Of a stretch of DNA of 36,460 nucleotides, positions 17,241-26,473 are shown one piece after another. Positions within the stretch are counted from its first letter, which is position 1, and every line of letters begins with the position of its first letter. The DNA is from Planctomycetaceae bacterium (GTDB lineage: Bacteria; Planctomycetota; Phycisphaerae; Phycisphaerales; SM1A02), in contig JAIXVI010000281.1 in assembly GCA_027483065.1 (NCBI GenBank), positions 1-36,460 of the forward strand, in the 5' to 3' direction. The notes below the pieces were generated by a model. It was not told the origin of the DNA. It did no database searches and was given only the letters and a program-made list of their open reading frames with translations. Position numbers and translations under genes: made by a program.

Positions 17241-18326
17241 TCACTCTTGCGCTTCGCGAATCTCTGCTTCCAACGCTTTCAGCGTGGGTTCGATGGCTTT
17301 TGTGATGCGCGCGAGGTCTGTGTCCCTTCGATCAGGAGACGCAAGCATGGCCTTCAGCTGTCGTTCGATCGCATCGAGCCGTGCGCGATACTGCCGAACC
17401 AGCGCGGGGTCACCGCCCTTCAACTGAAACTCCACGAGAAGACGGCGTAGTGAGTCGATGGTGACGGGGCCTTCGGGCTCCGAACCAGGTAATCCACGCT
17501 GAATCGCGACCATCCGAGGCCGCGGAAGAAATCGCTCCGCTGCAGCCTGCGCAGTCGCCGTGCGCTCGAGGGTCATGGGATTGAAGACGAGAGGATTGAC
17601 GGGGTCACCCTTCTCCGCGAGATCATCGGTCGAGCCGAGGCGCAGCTTGACATCGAGCTGCTGCGTGACTTCCGCTCCATCGGGTCCGACGATTGGCTTG
17701 CCTGCCTCATCGCGTTTGACACGTCGTACAAGGAGTCCAACCTCGTCTCCAGGTTCGAGCGACTGCACTTGTCGAATGAGATCGTTGCGATCTCTCAGGG
17801 CGACTCCGTTGACCGACGTCACAAGATCCCCCGCTTCAAGCACGTCTTCGGCAGGCATACCGGGCACGACACCAGTAATGCGCACACCCTCGCCGAGGCC
17901 ATTCATTTGCTCCATGCGGATTCCAAGTGCACCTCTCGGTGCCTTGAGAATGCGATCGCGCAGGATGCCCACGAGCGCGTGCCGCGCCTCAATGCCAAGA
18001 TCGCGCCGCAAGAGCAGCGCCATGAGTTCATCCTGCGAAGGCTTGCGTGCGAGAATGGCCTCGCGCGCTGCAGCACGCTCCGCGTAGAGCTCAGCGTCGA
18101 GCGCACGCGCGAGCCGAACGAGCTCAGGCGCCACTTCGACACGCGCGAGTTCAGCATCGCTCGGAAGCGTCGCCGCAGAAACTTGCTGTGGGGCGACGAA
18201 AACTTGCATTCCAGGTCGCGGACCTATCTCGACCTGTGCAACGACCGATGTCGTCGAAAAGCCCACAACAGCCATCGAGAAAACGCGGGCGCATCGCATG
18301 CGAGAGTTGCGGTTGGAGTTGCGCAT
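17241..18326 (-). CDS. PDZ-domain-containing secreted/periplasmic protein
   Basis: Signal-like N-terminus (MRCARVFSMAVVGFSTTSVVAQ); PDZ core LGIRMEQMNGLGEGVRITGVVPGMPAEDVLEAGDLVTSVNGVALRDRNDLIRQVQSLEPGDEVGLLVRR. Confidence 0.82.
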   Translation of the reverse strand: MRNSNRNSRMRCARVFSMAVVGFSTTSVVAQVEIGPRPGMQVFVAPQQVSAATLPSDAELARVEVAPELVRLARALDAELYAERAAAREAILARKPSQDELMALLLRRDLGIEARHALVGILRDRILKAPRGALGIRMEQMNGLGEGVRITGVVPGMPAEDVLEAGDLVTSVNGVALRDRNDLIRQVQSLEPGDEVGLLVRRVKRDEAGKPIVGPDGAEVTQQLDVKLRLGSTDDLAEKGDPVNPLVFNPMTLERTATAQAAAERFLPRPRMVAIQRGLPGSEPEGPVTIDSLRRLLVEFQLKGGDPALVRQYRARLDAIERQLKAMLASPDRRDTDLARITKAIEPTLKALEAEIREAQE

Positions 18327-18369
18327 ATCGACAGCGTAGCACGCCACGCGACGCCAACGACACTGCACA

Positions 18370-19503
18370 TCACACTTCGAGCGTCGATGAGATCGCGCGT
18401 GTGCGTTCGGCGATCCAATCCATCATGCGCACCGTGGCGTGCAGGAAAGGTTCCGCAGGAATGCCCGCAAAATCACCATCACGGGCGATCGGCGAGAACG
18501 CCTCCGCGACGATCGCCGAGAGCATGAGCCACGGAACAAATGGCGCCATCACGCGCGTCGGGTTCTGACTTTCGAGCGCATATCCCGCGGAAAAACCGCG
18601 GAGATTCTCGGAGACCAATCCAACCGGCCACTTCAACGGATCTTCGCCTTGACGATGGCGCACGGAGAACTGAAGCATCGCGTTCGCGACTTCCGCGGCG
18701 ATCGCCTCGAGTCGCACACTGTCGAAATCGATCACCGCCACGAGTTGGTCGCTGGCCCAGAGCGTGTTGCCCGGATGGAAATCGCCGTGACAAATCGCGC
18801 CGCGCTGCAGCGGCAGGCCTTTCACCGTGAGTTTCGCTTCGAAACGGTCCATGTGCCCACGCACCGCATCGAGCGACGCTTGGAGCCGCGCTTGTCCTTC
18901 CTGCAGTGTGCGCTCTTTGGCGCGCTCCGCGCCGAGGTTGAACGCATGACGAACTCCATCGATATCGGTGAAGCCACCTTGCGGCAGTTCTTCGAGGAGT
19001 TCAAGCCGCGCGAAAGCTGCGTGCATACGCGCCAACACGCCGCCAGCCGCGCGTGCCTGTTCGGCGTGACGCTCATAGCGCGTGCCTTCAACCCACTGAT
19101 GCAATTCGTACAGACGATCACCGAACTGGAGCAGCGTTCCGCCAGAACGCAACGGAACAAGCCGCGCCACGGGAACGCCGCCCGAGGCCGCGCGCGATTG
19201 GATCGTGTGCCCTGCCGCCGCGCGCTCGCGATCTCGGTCGAGCGAACGACCGAGCGCTCGGCGCTTCAGCAAGTAATCGCCGCCATCCGCGCTGACTTTC
19301 AACTTCGCCGCACGACGCGAGCCGCGTCGATACTCGCGAATCTCGCGAAGGACGCCGAGGTCGTAGTGCGACAAAACTTGCGCGATCTCACGCGCGTGAA
19401 ACTTCTCGCGAACGAACCCCTGCGGCTCTGCGGGCATCTCGCCGAAGGCATGCCCGTGAAAAGTCGCATCGAACCGCGCGTCGCCGGAACTCCCTGCGCT
19501 CAC
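18370..19503 (-). CDS. Aminoglycoside/choline phosphotransferase-fold kinase
   Basis: LLKRRALGRSLDRDR...YELHQWVEGTRY...GAICHGDFHPGNTLWASDQLVAVIDFDSVRLE: catalytic HGDxHxxN and IDFD motifs. Confidence 0.85.
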   Translation of the reverse strand: MSAGSSGDARFDATFHGHAFGEMPAEPQGFVREKFHAREIAQVLSHYDLGVLREIREYRRGSRRAAKLKVSADGGDYLLKRRALGRSLDRDRERAAAGHTIQSRAASGGVPVARLVPLRSGGTLLQFGDRLYELHQWVEGTRYERHAEQARAAGGVLARMHAAFARLELLEELPQGGFTDIDGVRHAFNLGAERAKERTLQEGQARLQASLDAVRGHMDRFEAKLTVKGLPLQRGAICHGDFHPGNTLWASDQLVAVIDFDSVRLEAIAAEVANAMLQFSVRHRQGEDPLKWPVGLVSENLRGFSAGYALESQNPTRVMAPFVPWLMLSAIVAEAFSPIARDGDFAGIPAEPFLHATVRMMDWIAERTRAISSTLEV

Positions 19504-19512
19504 TCGCGCCTC

Positions 19513-20403
19513 CTACTCAGCGTTCGCCGCTTGTTCTTTGATGCGATCGATCGCGGTCTTCATCTCGACGACGCGCCGCGCGATTTCCACATCTTGCGAC
19601 TTCGATGCGATCGTATTCGCCTCGCGCAGCATCTCTTGCGAGAGGAAGTCGAGCGTGCGCCCTGCCGGCTCTGCGTGCGATGGAGCGATGACTTGCGCAA
19701 ACTGCGCAAGGTGCCCGCGCAGCCGCACGACCTCTTCGGCAACGTCGGAACGCTCGGCGAACACCGCGACTTCGCGCAAGAGATCTTGTTCCGCCGCAGT
19801 TGCGCCAACTTCCGCGAGGAGCGAGTTCATGCGCGCGCGAAGTCGGTCTTGATACGCATTCGTCGCATGCGGGGCGCGCGCGGCAACGGCGTCAAGCGCA
19901 TTCGTAATCGCTTCGCCGAATCGCGAGAGCTCGCGCGCGATGCCGTCGCCTTCGCGCGAGCGCATTTCAAGAACGCGCGTTGCTGCTTCCTCGACGAGTC
20001 GAAGGACAACTGGCCGCGCAAACTCGACAATCTTGTCGACGCCATCGGTGCGAAGCACGCCAGGCACCGTGAGAAGCGCACCGAGATCAACGGTCGCGCG
20101 ATCGCGCAGTTCAACAGGAAGCGCCGCGAGCAGCGCTGTAAGCGCCGTACGCGCAGCGTCGGGATTCACTTCCGCCGCAGCGACTGCGCCACCCGGAACG
20201 AATCGCACGAGCACCATCACGCTGCCGCGACCGAGCCGCTTGGCGATGACCGTTTCGAGCTCGGTTTCAAGCGTCGAAAGTTCTTCGGGAACGCGAATCG
20301 TCGCTTTGAAGAAGCGGTTGTTGACGCTCTTGATTTCGACGGCGAAACGGCAGCCCTCCGCTTCTGCGGACGCGCTGCCGAAGCCGGTCATTGAGCGAAT
20401 CAT
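19513..20403 (-). CDS. yicC: YicC family protein
   Basis: MIRSMTGFGSASAEAEGCRFAVEIKSVNNRFFKATIRVPEEL...C-terminal LDFLSQEMLREANTIASKSQDVEIARRVVEMKTAIDRIKEQAANAE. Confidence 0.96.
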   Translation of the reverse strand: MIRSMTGFGSASAEAEGCRFAVEIKSVNNRFFKATIRVPEELSTLETELETVIAKRLGRGSVMVLVRFVPGGAVAAAEVNPDAARTALTALLAALPVELRDRATVDLGALLTVPGVLRTDGVDKIVEFARPVVLRLVEEAATRVLEMRSREGDGIARELSRFGEAITNALDAVAARAPHATNAYQDRLRARMNSLLAEVGATAAEQDLLREVAVFAERSDVAEEVVRLRGHLAQFAQVIAPSHAEPAGRTLDFLSQEMLREANTIASKSQDVEIARRVVEMKTAIDRIKEQAANAE

Positions 20404-20406
20404 CGA

Positions 20407-20904
20407 TTAGCCGCCGTTGCCCGCGGGCGCGGGTTCCGTCGCGGGGGTTGTTGCTGGCTCGGAAGCCGGAGCCGTTGCAGGCGCGGTTGCGGGAGCCGCG
20501 GGAGTTTCGGCTGGAGTCGTGGCGGGAGTCGTGGCGGGTGTCGTGGTTGGCGCGGCGCCTTCGGTGGTGGCCGGCGTCATCGAGGCGTCGGTTGCAGGCG
20601 TGGTTGCAGGCGTTGCTGCGGGATCCGTCGCAGGAGCCGCCGCCGGCGTCGCAGGTGCGCGCGACTGCATGTTCGAGGTGATGTTGAGGCCGATCGCGAG
20701 GAGAAGGTAGATCGCGAAAGCGGTAATCGTCGCGACTGTGAGCGCGTCGCCGGTGCGACCACCGAACGCCGTATCAGTTCCGCCGCCGCCACCGAACGCA
20801 CCGGTAAGACCGCCGCCTTGTGGTCGCTGCACAAGCACGATCAGCACGAGTGCAACCGAGACGATGATGAAGAGGACGGTGAGGATTCCGAAGAGGACGT
20901 TCAT
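20407..20904 (-). CDS. secG: Preprotein translocase subunit SecG with long Ala/Thr/Pro-rich C-terminal extension
   Basis: MNVLFGILTVLFIIVSVALVLIVLVQRPQGGGLTGAFGGGGGTDTAFGGRTGDALTVATITAFAIYLLLAIGLNI, then ~85 aa of PATxPA-type sequence. Confidence 0.93.
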   Translation of the reverse strand: MNVLFGILTVLFIIVSVALVLIVLVQRPQGGGLTGAFGGGGGTDTAFGGRTGDALTVATITAFAIYLLLAIGLNITSNMQSRAPATPAAAPATDPAATPATTPATDASMTPATTEGAAPTTTPATTPATTPAETPAAPATAPATAPASEPATTPATEPAPAGNGG

Positions 20905-20972
20905 GGCGATTCCTAAGTAGCGTGGCGTGTGGCGCGCATGGACTCCTCAGAGTGGACTGCGCGGACGCCCTT

Positions 20973-21755
20973 TCAGTTCGATCGTTCCTTCGCCTTCGCG
21001 GCGGCCGCCGCAACGATGACGGCGAAATCCGCCGCCACCAGCGAGGCACCTCCGACAAGGCCGCCGTCGATCTCCTCGCGGGCGAAGAGTTCGGCGGCGT
21101 TTTTCGAGTTCACCGAGCCGCCGTAGATGACACGGACCGACTCGGAGAATCGAACATCATACAGATCCGCAAGCGTTTGTCGGATCGTTCGATGCGCTTC
21201 AGCCGCGTCATCCGGAGTTGCGGTTCGACCCGTGCCAATCGCCCACACGGGTTCGTAGGCGATAACGAGCTTCGCGGCGTTCAGAGTTTGACCAGCCAAC
21301 GTGCCGTGGAGTTGGGTTCGAATCACGTCGTGTGCGCGGCCTGACTCGCGCTCCGCAAGGGTTTCACCAACGCAGACGACCGGGAGTAGACCCGCTTCGA
21401 GGGCGCGAGCGAGTTTGCGCGAAAGCGTCGCGTCCGTCTCGCCGAGGCCGTGGCGACGCTCCGAGTGTCCAATAAGAACCGAGCTGCAGCCCATGTTGGC
21501 CAGCATGGATGCGCTGACCTGGCCAGTGAACGCGCCTTCCTTCTCCGCGGAACAGTCTTGACCGCCGACCGTCGCCGCACCGCCGCGCACCGCCGACTCC
21601 ACCGCCGACACGTAGACCGCGGGCGGAAAGATCGCGAGCTCTACCGAGGGATAGGTCGCCGCCATGCGCACGACCTCCGAAGCAAGCGCGGCCGAGCGCT
21701 CTCGATCGAGGTTCATCTTCCAATTGCCGCCAACGAAGGGTGTGCGCTGCGCCAT
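20973..21755 (-). CDS. tpiA: Triosephosphate isomerase
   Basis: MAQRTPFVGGNWKMNLDRE...VLIGHSERRHGLGETD...VIAYEPVWAIGTGRTATPDDA...VIYGGSVNSKNAAEL...DGGLVGGASL. Confidence 0.98.
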   Translation of the reverse strand: MAQRTPFVGGNWKMNLDRERSAALASEVVRMAATYPSVELAIFPPAVYVSAVESAVRGGAATVGGQDCSAEKEGAFTGQVSASMLANMGCSSVLIGHSERRHGLGETDATLSRKLARALEAGLLPVVCVGETLAERESGRAHDVIRTQLHGTLAGQTLNAAKLVIAYEPVWAIGTGRTATPDDAAEAHRTIRQTLADLYDVRFSESVRVIYGGSVNSKNAAELFAREEIDGGLVGGASLVAADFAVIVAAAAAKAKERSN

Positions 21756-21856
21756 GCCGAGAGCCTACCAACGGTGCACGGCACGTGCCGCGCGCCGCGG
21801 GAAACCCGCCGAGTCCAAGCCACGCCCCTCCGCCACTCCTCTATCTTGCTCGCCCC

Positions 21857-24766
21857 ATGTCTGCCCATTCTTCGTCCGCGTCGAACCAGTCCAGCACCGC
21901 TCAACGCCCCACTTCTGCGGCCGAAATCCGCAAGGCGTTCATCGACTTCTTCGTCTCGAAGGCGGGCCACACCTTCGCGCCATCCAGCGCCGTCGTCCCC
22001 CACGACGACCCGACGCTTCTCTTCACGAACGCAGGCATGAACCAGTTCAAGGACGTGTTCCTTGGACGCGGCAAGCGCGACTACACACGCGCGGTCAACA
22101 CGCAGAAGTGCATTCGCGCGGGCGGCAAGCACAACGATCTCGAAGACGTGGGCAAGGACACCTACCACCACACCTTCTTCGAAATGCTCGGCAACTGGTC
22201 CTTCGGCGACTACTTCAAGCAAGAGTCGATTCGTTGGGGCTTTGAACTGCTCACGAAGGTCTACGGCCTCGACCCAAATCGCCTCTACGCGACGTGGTTT
22301 GAAGGCAATCCCGCGGCTGGTCTCGAGCCCGACCTCGAAGCGAAGGCGCTCTGGGAGTCGCTCCTTCCGAAGGATCACGTTCTTCCGGGCAACATGAAGG
22401 ACAACTTCTGGGAAATGGGTGAGACCGGCCCCTGCGGACCGTGCACGGAGATCCACTACGACCGTATCGGCGGCGGCCGCAACGCGGCGAAGATGGTCAA
22501 TTCCGGCGACCCCGATGTCCTTGAGATCTGGAATCACGTTTTCATCCAGTTCAACCGCGAGCCCGATCGTTCGCTCAAGCCGTTGCCTGCGAAGCACGTC
22601 GATACCGGCATGGGTCTCGAACGCCTTGTCTCGGTGATTCAAGACAAGCGCTCGAACTACGACACCGACTTGTGGGCGCCGGTTTTCGAAGCGATTCGCG
22701 CGCGCACCGGCGCGCGGCCATACGGCGGAAAGCTCGATGATCACATCGATATCGCCTACCGCGTCATCGCCGATCACATTCGCTGCCTCACGATGGCGCT
22801 CACCGATGGCGCATCGCCGTCGAACGAAGGTCGCGGCTACGTGCTGCGTCGCATCTTGCGTCGCGCCGTGCGCCACGGCCACCAAACGCTCGGCGTGCGC
22901 GGGCCGTTCTTGAAGGATCTCGTGCCCGCGGTTGTTGCGAGCCTCGGCGGCGCATTCCCTGAACTCGCGCCCGCTGCGAAGCGCGTCGCGCAGTTGATCG
23001 AAGAGGAAGAAGTCCAGTTCGGAAAGACACTCGAACGTGGCCTCGCGCTTTTCTCTGACGCCGCCGCGCGTGTGAAATCTGCAGGCGGTCGCACGATCGC
23101 TGCGGAAGACGCATTCCGCCTGCACGATACGTGGGGCTTCCCGATCGACCTCACGCAAGTGATGGCCGAAGAAGCGGGACTCACCGTCGATGTCGCGGGC
23201 TACGAAGCGTTGATGGAAGCCGCGCGCGAGAAGTCGCGTGCCGCAGGCGGCAGCGAAACGGGCATGCACTTCCCGCCGGATGCGATTGCGAAGCTCGAAG
23301 AACTCAACGTCAAACCAACCGACGATCACGGGAAGTTCGCGGGCAAGCCCACCGCCGCCACGCTGATGGCGATTTGGAACGGCAAGAACTTCGATGAACA
23401 CGTCGAGGCTGATTCGTCGTCGCTGCTCGCGTTCATCTTTGACAAGACGCCGATGTACGCCGAGATGGGCGGACAGATTGCCGACCACGGCACCTTCCGC
23501 ACCGATCGCGCACACGGTCACGGCGGCGACATCGAGCGCGCTTCGGGCGGCAATGCCGTCTATGAAATCGAAGACGTGCAACGCGCGGGCCAATACGTCT
23601 TGCACATTGGTCGCCTCAAGCACGGCCGCATGAGTTGTGGCGAAGCCGGCCAGTTGATGCTCGCGCGTGATCGCCGCGATGCGATTCGCGCGAATCACTC
23701 GGCGACGCACGCGTTGAATCTCGCGCTGCGCGCAGTGGCTGGCGACGAAGTCGAACAGAAGGGTTCGCTCGTTGATGATGAGAAGTTGCGCTTCGATTAC
23801 GCAGCGAAGGCTGCGCTTACGCTCGCGCAGATTGCGGAAGTCGAGAAGCGCGTGAACGCGGCGATTGACACGAATCTCGCGATCGACGCGCGTGAAGTAC
23901 CGCTCGCGAAAGCGCGTGAAATCAGCGGCGTTCGCGCGGTGTTCGGCGAGCGTTACCCAGACCCCGTGCGCGTGGTCTCGATCGGCGCAACGGTTGCAGA
24001 ACTTGTTGCGAAGCCTGACAGCCCAAAGTGGCACGAACTCTCGATTGAGTTCTGCGGCGGCACGCATCTCACATCGATGGGCGAAGCGAAGCGTTTCGTC
24101 CTCGTCTCGGAAGGCGGCCTCGCGGCGGGCGTGCGACGTGTTTTCGCGTTGACTGGCGCACGCGCACTTGCGGCGCAGTTCGCGGCGGAAGGCCTTATGT
24201 CGCGCGTTGCCGATGCGGCGAAGCTCGATGGCGAGGCGCTCGTGACTGAAATCACCGACATGACGAAGATGGCGGAGTCGCTCGAACTCGGCGCGGTTGC
24301 GCGTGCGGAGTTTGAGCGCGCGCTCGAACCGGTGCGCGAGAAGGCAAAGGCCGCGCGCAAGCAGGCCGAAGGCGCCGCGCGTGATGCAGCGGTCGTGCAA
24401 GCACGCGGCATCGTGGAAGAGCACGCGAAGAAGCCCGCAGGTACACCGCTCGTTGCGATGATCAACGGTGCGGATGCTGCGGCACTTCTCGCGGCCATTG
24501 ACGCGGCGCGCGCAAAGTTCGCCGACACGCCGATTCTCTTCCTCTCACCCGACTTCGACGCGAGCAAAGTCGCGATCGCTGCGACGTGCCCGAAGAGCGC
24601 CATCGATAAGGGCCTCAAGGCGGGCGACTGGGTGAAGGCTGCAGCGCAAGCGTGCGGCGGTGCTGGCGGCGGTCGCCCCGACACTGCGCAGGCCGGCGGC
24701 AAAGATCCATCGAAGACGCGCGAAGCCCTTGATGCGGCAGAAGCATTCGCGAAGAGCAAGGGGTGA
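21857..24766 (+). CDS. alaS: Alanyl-tRNA synthetase
   Basis: AAEIRKAFIDFFVSKAGHTFAPSSAVVPHDDPTLLFTNAGMNQFKDVFLG...TEIHYDR...NHSATHALNLALR...SIEFCGGTHLTSMGEA. Start at 21857. Confidence 0.97.
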   Translation: MSAHSSSASNQSSTAQRPTSAAEIRKAFIDFFVSKAGHTFAPSSAVVPHDDPTLLFTNAGMNQFKDVFLGRGKRDYTRAVNTQKCIRAGGKHNDLEDVGKDTYHHTFFEMLGNWSFGDYFKQESIRWGFELLTKVYGLDPNRLYATWFEGNPAAGLEPDLEAKALWESLLPKDHVLPGNMKDNFWEMGETGPCGPCTEIHYDRIGGGRNAAKMVNSGDPDVLEIWNHVFIQFNREPDRSLKPLPAKHVDTGMGLERLVSVIQDKRSNYDTDLWAPVFEAIRARTGARPYGGKLDDHIDIAYRVIADHIRCLTMALTDGASPSNEGRGYVLRRILRRAVRHGHQTLGVRGPFLKDLVPAVVASLGGAFPELAPAAKRVAQLIEEEEVQFGKTLERGLALFSDAAARVKSAGGRTIAAEDAFRLHDTWGFPIDLTQVMAEEAGLTVDVAGYEALMEAAREKSRAAGGSETGMHFPPDAIAKLEELNVKPTDDHGKFAGKPTAATLMAIWNGKNFDEHVEADSSSLLAFIFDKTPMYAEMGGQIADHGTFRTDRAHGHGGDIERASGGNAVYEIEDVQRAGQYVLHIGRLKHGRMSCGEAGQLMLARDRRDAIRANHSATHALNLALRAVAGDEVEQKGSLVDDEKLRFDYAAKAALTLAQIAEVEKRVNAAIDTNLAIDAREVPLAKAREISGVRAVFGERYPDPVRVVSIGATVAELVAKPDSPKWHELSIEFCGGTHLTSMGEAKRFVLVSEGGLAAGVRRVFALTGARALAAQFAAEGLMSRVADAAKLDGEALVTEITDMTKMAESLELGAVARAEFERALEPVREKAKAARKQAEGAARDAAVVQARGIVEEHAKKPAGTPLVAMINGADAAALLAAIDAARAKFADTPILFLSPDFDASKVAIAATCPKSAIDKGLKAGDWVKAAAQACGGAGGGRPDTAQAGGKDPSKTREALDAAEAFAKSKG

Positions 24767-24772
24767 GGTGGG

Positions 24773-25402
24773 ATGAACGCGGGCTTGGCGAGTGACCCCC
24801 TCCCCGAATCCGCGCTCATCGCTGCGGCGGTTGCGAACGTCGAGCACTGCGGCATGCGACCGTGGGGGCTGCACGGACTCGCGCATTGGTGGCGTGTTCG
24901 GCACAACGGGTTGCTCGTCGCTGATGCGATTGGCGCGAACCCACGCGTCATCGCGCTGTTTGCGATTTTCCACGACTCCCATCGCGAAGACGACGGCTAC
25001 GACCGCGAGCACGGACCACGTGCTGCAGCGTGGCTCGCGCGCGTACGCGACGGCGACTACACCGCGCACGGCGCATGCGAAACAACCTTCGCAGCCATTC
25101 GCGCGCTCGACGACGCTGCGTTCACATCGTTGCATGCCGCGTGCGAACTCCACACAAGCGCCACGCATCACGACGATCCATCGGTCGCTGCCTGCTTCGT
25201 TGCCGATCGACTCGATCTCTCGCGTGTGGGCTATCGACCAGACCCGAACCGCATGCCGAAGAGCGCGGCACTTTCATCGCTGCTCACGCGCGACGTCATC
25301 GATGCAGCGATCGCCCGCGAACGCGCGACGCTCACGTGGCCTGGTGGCGGCGACATCGAGCGCATCTGGGGCGTGCGTTTTGACGCGCGCTCAAGCGACT
25401 GA
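24773..25402 (+). CDS. HD-domain-like (metal-dependent phosphohydrolase-type) protein
   Basis: GLHGLAHWWRVRHNGLLVADAIGANPRVIALFAIFHDSHREDDGYDREHG; H...HD arrangement and ADRLDLSRVG segment. 6 nt downstream of alaS. Confidence 0.65.
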   Translation: MNAGLASDPLPESALIAAAVANVEHCGMRPWGLHGLAHWWRVRHNGLLVADAIGANPRVIALFAIFHDSHREDDGYDREHGPRAAAWLARVRDGDYTAHGACETTFAAIRALDDAAFTSLHAACELHTSATHHDDPSVAACFVADRLDLSRVGYRPDPNRMPKSAALSSLLTRDVIDAAIARERATLTWPGGGDIERIWGVRFDARSSD

Positions 25403-25658
25403 TCACAAGCACGCGACGTGCGCAAGCTGTCAATGAAATCGAAAGCGCGGGCATCGCGACGCGTCGCATGGTCCGCTTCCATCACATGTTCCGGCAGCCC
25501 ACGGGGCGTTCTCCCGATTCGCCGTACGCGCCCGACCGCGCAAGGAACACCGCACGCGCACGTGCGATATAGGTTCGCGGCTCGCTCGGATTTTCGTGAG
25601 CTGCACGTCCTTGATACGACGTGTCTCACCCAAATCGAAAGTGCGCTCGACCGTCCCC

Positions 25659-25714
25659 GTGCGGCCACTTGTGGTCGCGCACCGCCGCGCTGAGGCCGCC
25701 CCTCAGCGCGGCGG
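25659..25714. other. Two abutting hairpins (25659-25680 and 25682-25714)
   Basis: CCGCCGCGCTGAGG / CCGCC loop / CCTCAGCGCGGCGG is a perfect 14-bp inverted repeat. It is preceded by GTGCGGCCAC-TT-GTGGTCGCGC, which pairs over about 10 bp with two G-U pairs. Confidence 0.85.
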
Positions 25715-25990
25715 CCAATCGGTGCACTCGCGCGTCGCTGGTCGATCAAGTGACCTTTCCCGCGTGGCCGACACACGTCGAGGACCCCTTTCGGCGCGAA
25801 TCCCCTTCGACCTTGGATGTCCAAAGCAAACCGCTCCTGCGCGTCAATACTCCTCGAGTGATCGCTTGCTCTATGGAGATCTCGCCGCCGAAATGCGTGC
25901 GCACTCCCAAATTCTGAAGAGATGCACGCGGCTTCCAGAAATCTCTCGTCGGCTCTTGCTTCTGTCTTTGCAGTTCCATAATTTGCACAA

Positions 25991-26395
25991 ATGCCCGAGC
26001 GCGCCTCCTCCAAGACTGAGCCTGAATCCAGACGCTACGCCCCGGCAGGACTCGCCATCCTTGTCATAGTTTCGTTTATTGTTGGGCTTCTCCGAGTTTC
26101 GAGACGCGGCACCAAGTTCACGTCAACGGGCTCAGGCTCAAGAAGTGGTTCAGGTTGGAGCACTGGTTCAGGTCCAAGCGCGGTCGACGCTGCGGCCGCT
26201 TCTGAAGCGTTGTTTTGGCTGTGGTTCTGGATCGCCATTCCGCTCATCGCAATCATGTCGGCCTTGCTTTGGCACTACTACCGACGACGGCTCGAACTAC
26301 CTAGCACCGACCACCCTGCCACTTCATCTTTGCCAGTTACAGAAGGTCGTGCGGAGGCGAACTCGAAGCGTGACAACTTGCAGGCTGATCGCTAG
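25991..26395 (+). CDS. Hypothetical two-TM membrane protein with Gly/Ser-rich loop
   Basis: MPERASSKTEPESRRYAPAGLAILVIVSFIVGLLRVSRRGTKFTSTGSGSRSGSGWSTGSGPSAVDAAAASEALFWLWFWIAIPLIAIMSALLWHYYRRRLE; plausible membrane topology and basic flanks. No family recognised. Confidence 0.55.
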   Translation: MPERASSKTEPESRRYAPAGLAILVIVSFIVGLLRVSRRGTKFTSTGSGSRSGSGWSTGSGPSAVDAAAASEALFWLWFWIAIPLIAIMSALLWHYYRRRLELPSTDHPATSSLPVTEGRAEANSKRDNLQADR

Positions 26396-26473
26396 TCAAC
26401 AACTCGGCATGAGTGCAGGCTTTCGTTCCATCAGATTCCCACAAGTCACACCCTCGTCCCGTACATTGGCCGC

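Noticed and set aside
18439-20394. 651-aa plus-strand ORF opposite the APH-fold kinase and yicC
   Set aside because: Antisense to two well-supported genes and Arg-rich low-information translation.
20417-20710. Plus-strand Val/Ala/Gly-rich ORF opposite the secG tail
   Set aside because: Mirror of the Ala/Thr/Pro repeat of secG; the open frame is a by-product of the repeat composition.
21713-24424. 903-aa minus-strand ORF opposite alaS
   Set aside because: Wholly antisense to a clear alaS; Arg/His/Val-rich composition typical of antisense frames in high-GC coding sequence; no recognisable motif.
25231-26013. 260-aa minus-strand ORF across the HD gene 3' end and the intergenic gap
   Set aside because: Overlaps the HD gene antisense, Arg-rich, no domain, and crosses both hairpins; no support for a real CDS.
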